Translations under genes and position numbers: made by a program
Notes under the pieces: model-generated
Database searches by the model: none
Seen by the model: the letters and a program-made list of their open reading frames with translations, nothing else
What the model was told of the DNA's origin: nothing
Origin: Salinisphaera sp. LB1
GTDB taxonomy: Bacteria; Pseudomonadota; Gammaproteobacteria; Nevskiales; Salinisphaeraceae
Direction of reading: 5' to 3'
Assembly (NCBI RefSeq): GCF_003177035.1
Contig: NZ_CP029488.1
Span: 1,364,001 to 1,428,000 of the forward strand
Length of the DNA stretch: 64,000 nt
Part shown: positions 61,860 through 64,000 of the stretch, in pieces
How positions within the stretch are numbered: position 1 is the stretch's first letter
Layout: every line of letters starts with the position of its first letter

Positions 61860-62588
61860 TTAATCGCTGGCGTTCCGCGCGACAACCGCCGCGTTCACCC
61901 GGGCACGCAGCGAGCGCAGCCGATGATCGTGGATACCCTGCTCGTCGAGATGGGCCACGGTGCTGTTCAGATATTCCGCGGCCGAACCGATCATGCCGTG
62001 GCCGGTAGCCAGCATATCGATCACCGCCGAGTCTTCCAGCCGCCCGCAGAAGCTGTGGTGTGCGGTGTTGGCGACGAACGTCATGGCCGGCAGCGACGCG
62101 CCACCACGATCATATAGCGTGACCCAACGCGGCGTGTAAACTCCCGTGAGCATTTCGCGCCGCCAGATCATCAGCAGCTCGTGCTCCAGATCGTCCGGCG
62201 GCAGCCGCAGCGCCATGCCCCGGCAGGAGCCGCCCGGCACCAGGCCGAGCATCAACCCCGGCGCTTCAGCCGAACCGCGACCATGCGTCAGCCGAATGCG
62301 GAAATCGCGATGAAAACCATAAAGCAGAACGTCGAGCCATTTCGCGACCGGCACGCACGGGTTCCAAAGCAGCGACCCATAACCGAAGACCCATACACCC
62401 ATGTCGAGATCGGCGGCGGGCGGCCGCTGCGCCAGCATCGCCTGAATCGAGTCCTGCATCTGCTCGTCGCTGATCATCGCGACATCCGGATGCGCCGTGG
62501 CCAGCGCTTGGCGTAATTCGTCCCGTTCGAGCACCTCGCGGGTAATCCCGTTGGGCAGCGGACGATGGCGCGGGTCGGATCGTGTCAT
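61860..62588 (-). CDS. chaC: Gamma-glutamylcyclotransferase ChaC
   Basis: 242 residues. VFGYGSLLWNP is the substrate-binding YGSL motif; FRIRLTHGRGSAEAPGLMLGLV carries the catalytic Glu region, and GMALRLPPDDLEHELLMIWRREM the family helix. TFVANTAHHSFCGRL and the C-terminal YLNSTVAHLDEQGIHDHRL complete the fold. ChaC splits gamma-glutamyl peptides, classically glutathione, to 5-oxoproline. A decayed second copy lies at 45690-45915. AT-rich sequence at 61730-61840 lies downstream. Confidence 0.92.
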   Translation of the reverse strand: MTRSDPRHRPLPNGITREVLERDELRQALATAHPDVAMISDEQMQDSIQAMLAQRPPAADLDMGVWVFGYGSLLWNPCVPVAKWLDVLLYGFHRDFRIRLTHGRGSAEAPGLMLGLVPGGSCRGMALRLPPDDLEHELLMIWRREMLTGVYTPRWVTLYDRGGASLPAMTFVANTAHHSFCGRLEDSAVIDMLATGHGMIGSAAEYLNSTVAHLDEQGIHDHRLRSLRARVNAAVVARNASD

Positions 62589-62812
62589 GCGGTCATTATT
62601 ACGCCGACCGGGCGCGGCTGGCTAAAAAGCGTCGGAACAGAGAACGGACCGAGTCGGCATGGTCAGCCCATTGACGATACGGGGCGAAGGCCGCTTTTGC
62701 GTTCGCGAATCACGGCTGACTTCTTCAGTCGGCATGACCTGCAGATCTTCGCTTGACGCACATCGCAAGACCTGAAATCGGTTGTGTGACCCCGGCTGTG
62801 CTCTTCAGGCCG

Positions 62813-63688
62813 CTACCCAACGTGCCGGTGATCGCGAATACGCTCGATCAAGAGTTCGGCCAGGCAGTCAGCCGCGCGGCTTGCCCGCCCCGGGCTGCGG
62901 TGTAGCCGAATATCCATGGTCGGTAGTTCGGGTAATCCTGTCGTGTCGGGATCCAGTATTTCAAGATCCGAGCCGAGCAAGCTCGGTATCGCGACGGTCA
63001 CGGCGAGACCGACACTCACGGGTATCCGCTGGGTGGCGAATGCCTGACTTTCATAAGCAGTTCGCCAACGTCGACCAGCAGCATCCAGGCGTGCCGTTGC
63101 CGCGGTTCGGAACGCACAGACGCCCTGCAGGCTCAGGGCGAGCGGCAGGGGGCTCTGCAGGTGCGCGGTGGCGCCAGGAGCTGACACCCAGACCAGCGGT
63201 TCGCGACGGAGCCGGACGCCGCCCGAGGCGTCTGACTCGCGGGTCACGATTGCCATATCGATATCGCCGGCGCGGGTCTGCTCGATCAGATTCACACTGA
63301 GATCGGACCGTACCTCCATTTCCACCAACGGATAACGTTCGGCAAATAGGGTCAGCGTGCCGGGAATATACGGCGCGTAATCTACCGGCAGGCCGAGTCG
63401 AACGGTACCGGCGACTTCGCGTTCGGCCAGGCGCCCGCGCAACTCGCCATTGAGCCGCAGCATTTCTCGCGCATAGCCAAGCACTTCGCGACCAGGTCGA
63501 GTGGGCTCGATCGTTCGCGCATTGCGCGCCAGCAAGGCCACACCGAGTTCGGACTCAAGCCGACGCAGCTGCATGCTCACCGCCGACTGCGAGTAATTGA
63601 GTTGCTGGGCGGCCGTGGTGAAACTGCCGGTCGACACGACCGTGACGAAGCTTTGCAGCGCTTTGAGATCGAGGGTTCGGTGTCGCAA
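62813..63688 (-). CDS. LysR-family transcriptional regulator
   Basis: 291 residues from a TTG start (RHRTLDLKALQSFVTVVSTG). The HTH is GSFTTAAQQLNYSQSAVSMQLRRLESELGVALLARNARTIEPTRPG; the ligand domain has GTVRLGLPVDYAPYIPGTLTLFAERYPLVEMEVRSD. It resembles the LrhA/NodD-like branch. It is divergent from the membrane protein starting at 63879, which it may control. The spacer 63689-63878 is AT-rich. Confidence 0.9.
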   Translation of the reverse strand: MRHRTLDLKALQSFVTVVSTGSFTTAAQQLNYSQSAVSMQLRRLESELGVALLARNARTIEPTRPGREVLGYAREMLRLNGELRGRLAEREVAGTVRLGLPVDYAPYIPGTLTLFAERYPLVEMEVRSDLSVNLIEQTRAGDIDMAIVTRESDASGGVRLRREPLVWVSAPGATAHLQSPLPLALSLQGVCAFRTAATARLDAAGRRWRTAYESQAFATQRIPVSVGLAVTVAIPSLLGSDLEILDPDTTGLPELPTMDIRLHRSPGRASRAADCLAELLIERIRDHRHVG

Positions 63689-63878
63689 GAGGTATCACAA
63701 AAATTGATGAATTCCTCAAAAATTATCGTTTCACGAATAGCTTTCGCAAGGTCATCGTAGCGACGTTGCGATACCGAAGAGCCCGTCCGGTTCTCTCGAG
63801 ATATTGCCGTTCACTCCCGACTATCGAACAGGTGAATAGGCTTCGGGCTTTTCTTGATCCCACAAGAGGCTATGCGAT

Positions 63879-64000
63879 ATGCGAGGGATCGATCCGTTTT
63901 ACAAACCCACTTGGCGTATCGTCATTCTCAGCGGCGTGGTCGTCCTGCTGTGGGGACTAACGGCTTGGCTGCGGATGTTGGCCGGTAATATACCGCCGCT
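63879..64000 (+). CDS. N terminus of a membrane protein (partial)
   Basis: The gene leaves the window after 40 codons. MRGIDPFYKPTWRIVILSGV begins it, followed by a hydrophobic helix (IVILSGVVVLLWGLTAWLRML). AGAGG stands ~10 bases before the ATG. The family cannot be assigned from this part. It is divergent from the LysR gene. Confidence 0.6.
   Translation, partial: MRGIDPFYKPTWRIVILSGVVVLLWGLTAWLRMLAGNIPP

Overview
The window is high-GC DNA with gammaproteobacterial gene content: hslO, the cecR-ybhGFSR export operon, yaiI, yigZ, ppiC, gnd and chaC. A photoactive yellow protein gene, a PEP-CTERM protein and many transporters suggest a halophilic or marine gammaproteobacterium, perhaps close to Salinisphaera. 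The genus is inference; the gene content is read from the sequence. No rRNA, tRNA or CRISPR array was seen.

Layout. 1-11.5 kb: the 3' end of hslO, a polytopic membrane protein, an EamA exporter, a FUSC exporter, an unrecorded 52-residue membrane protein divergent from a succinate-semialdehyde dehydrogenase, 3-hydroxybutyrate dehydrogenase, a P-loop kinase, two small secreted proteins, a flavin reductase, a methyltransferase and a TRIC channel. 11.5-13 kb: a MITE-like repeat followed by an IS110-family element. 13-20 kb: a complete liv ABC transporter operon (minus strand) and a PuuP-like permease. 20-27 kb: a Cys-cluster protein, a cold-shock gene beside yaiI, gnd, def, and a LysR regulator divergent from a ring-cleaving dioxygenase/hydrolase pair. 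27-33 kb: the cecR-ybhGFSR operon. 33-42 kb: small proteins, fucU, a DUF1275 protein, the second MITE copy, yigZ, ppiC, a second cold-shock/yaiI pair, opgC and an S9 peptidase.

42-46 kb is the most distinctive part. A YjfB-like small protein gene with a near-consensus sigma-28 promoter lies 106 bp upstream of photoactive yellow protein (PYP), followed by a p-coumarate:CoA ligase that would activate its chromophore. Beyond these is a graveyard of remnants: a transposase tail, an inverted-repeat element enclosing REP-like hairpins, and a decayed chaC copy. 46-53 kb holds a PAP2 phosphatase lipoprotein, a PEP-CTERM protein, a second YjfB-like gene with a sigma-28-like promoter, an SDR/LysR pair and a Gln-rich secreted protein. 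53-58 kb is a second complete liv operon (plus strand). 58-64 kb holds hipBA with two palindromic operators, a CoiA-like gene broken by several frameshifts, a PEGA lipoprotein, the intact chaC, a LysR regulator and the start of a membrane protein.

Functionally the window is rich in uptake (two liv systems, PuuP-like), efflux (EamA, FUSC, YbhGFSR) and small-molecule oxidation. The main hypothesis raised is that blue-light sensing by PYP is transcriptionally tied to the flagellar (sigma-28) regulon.
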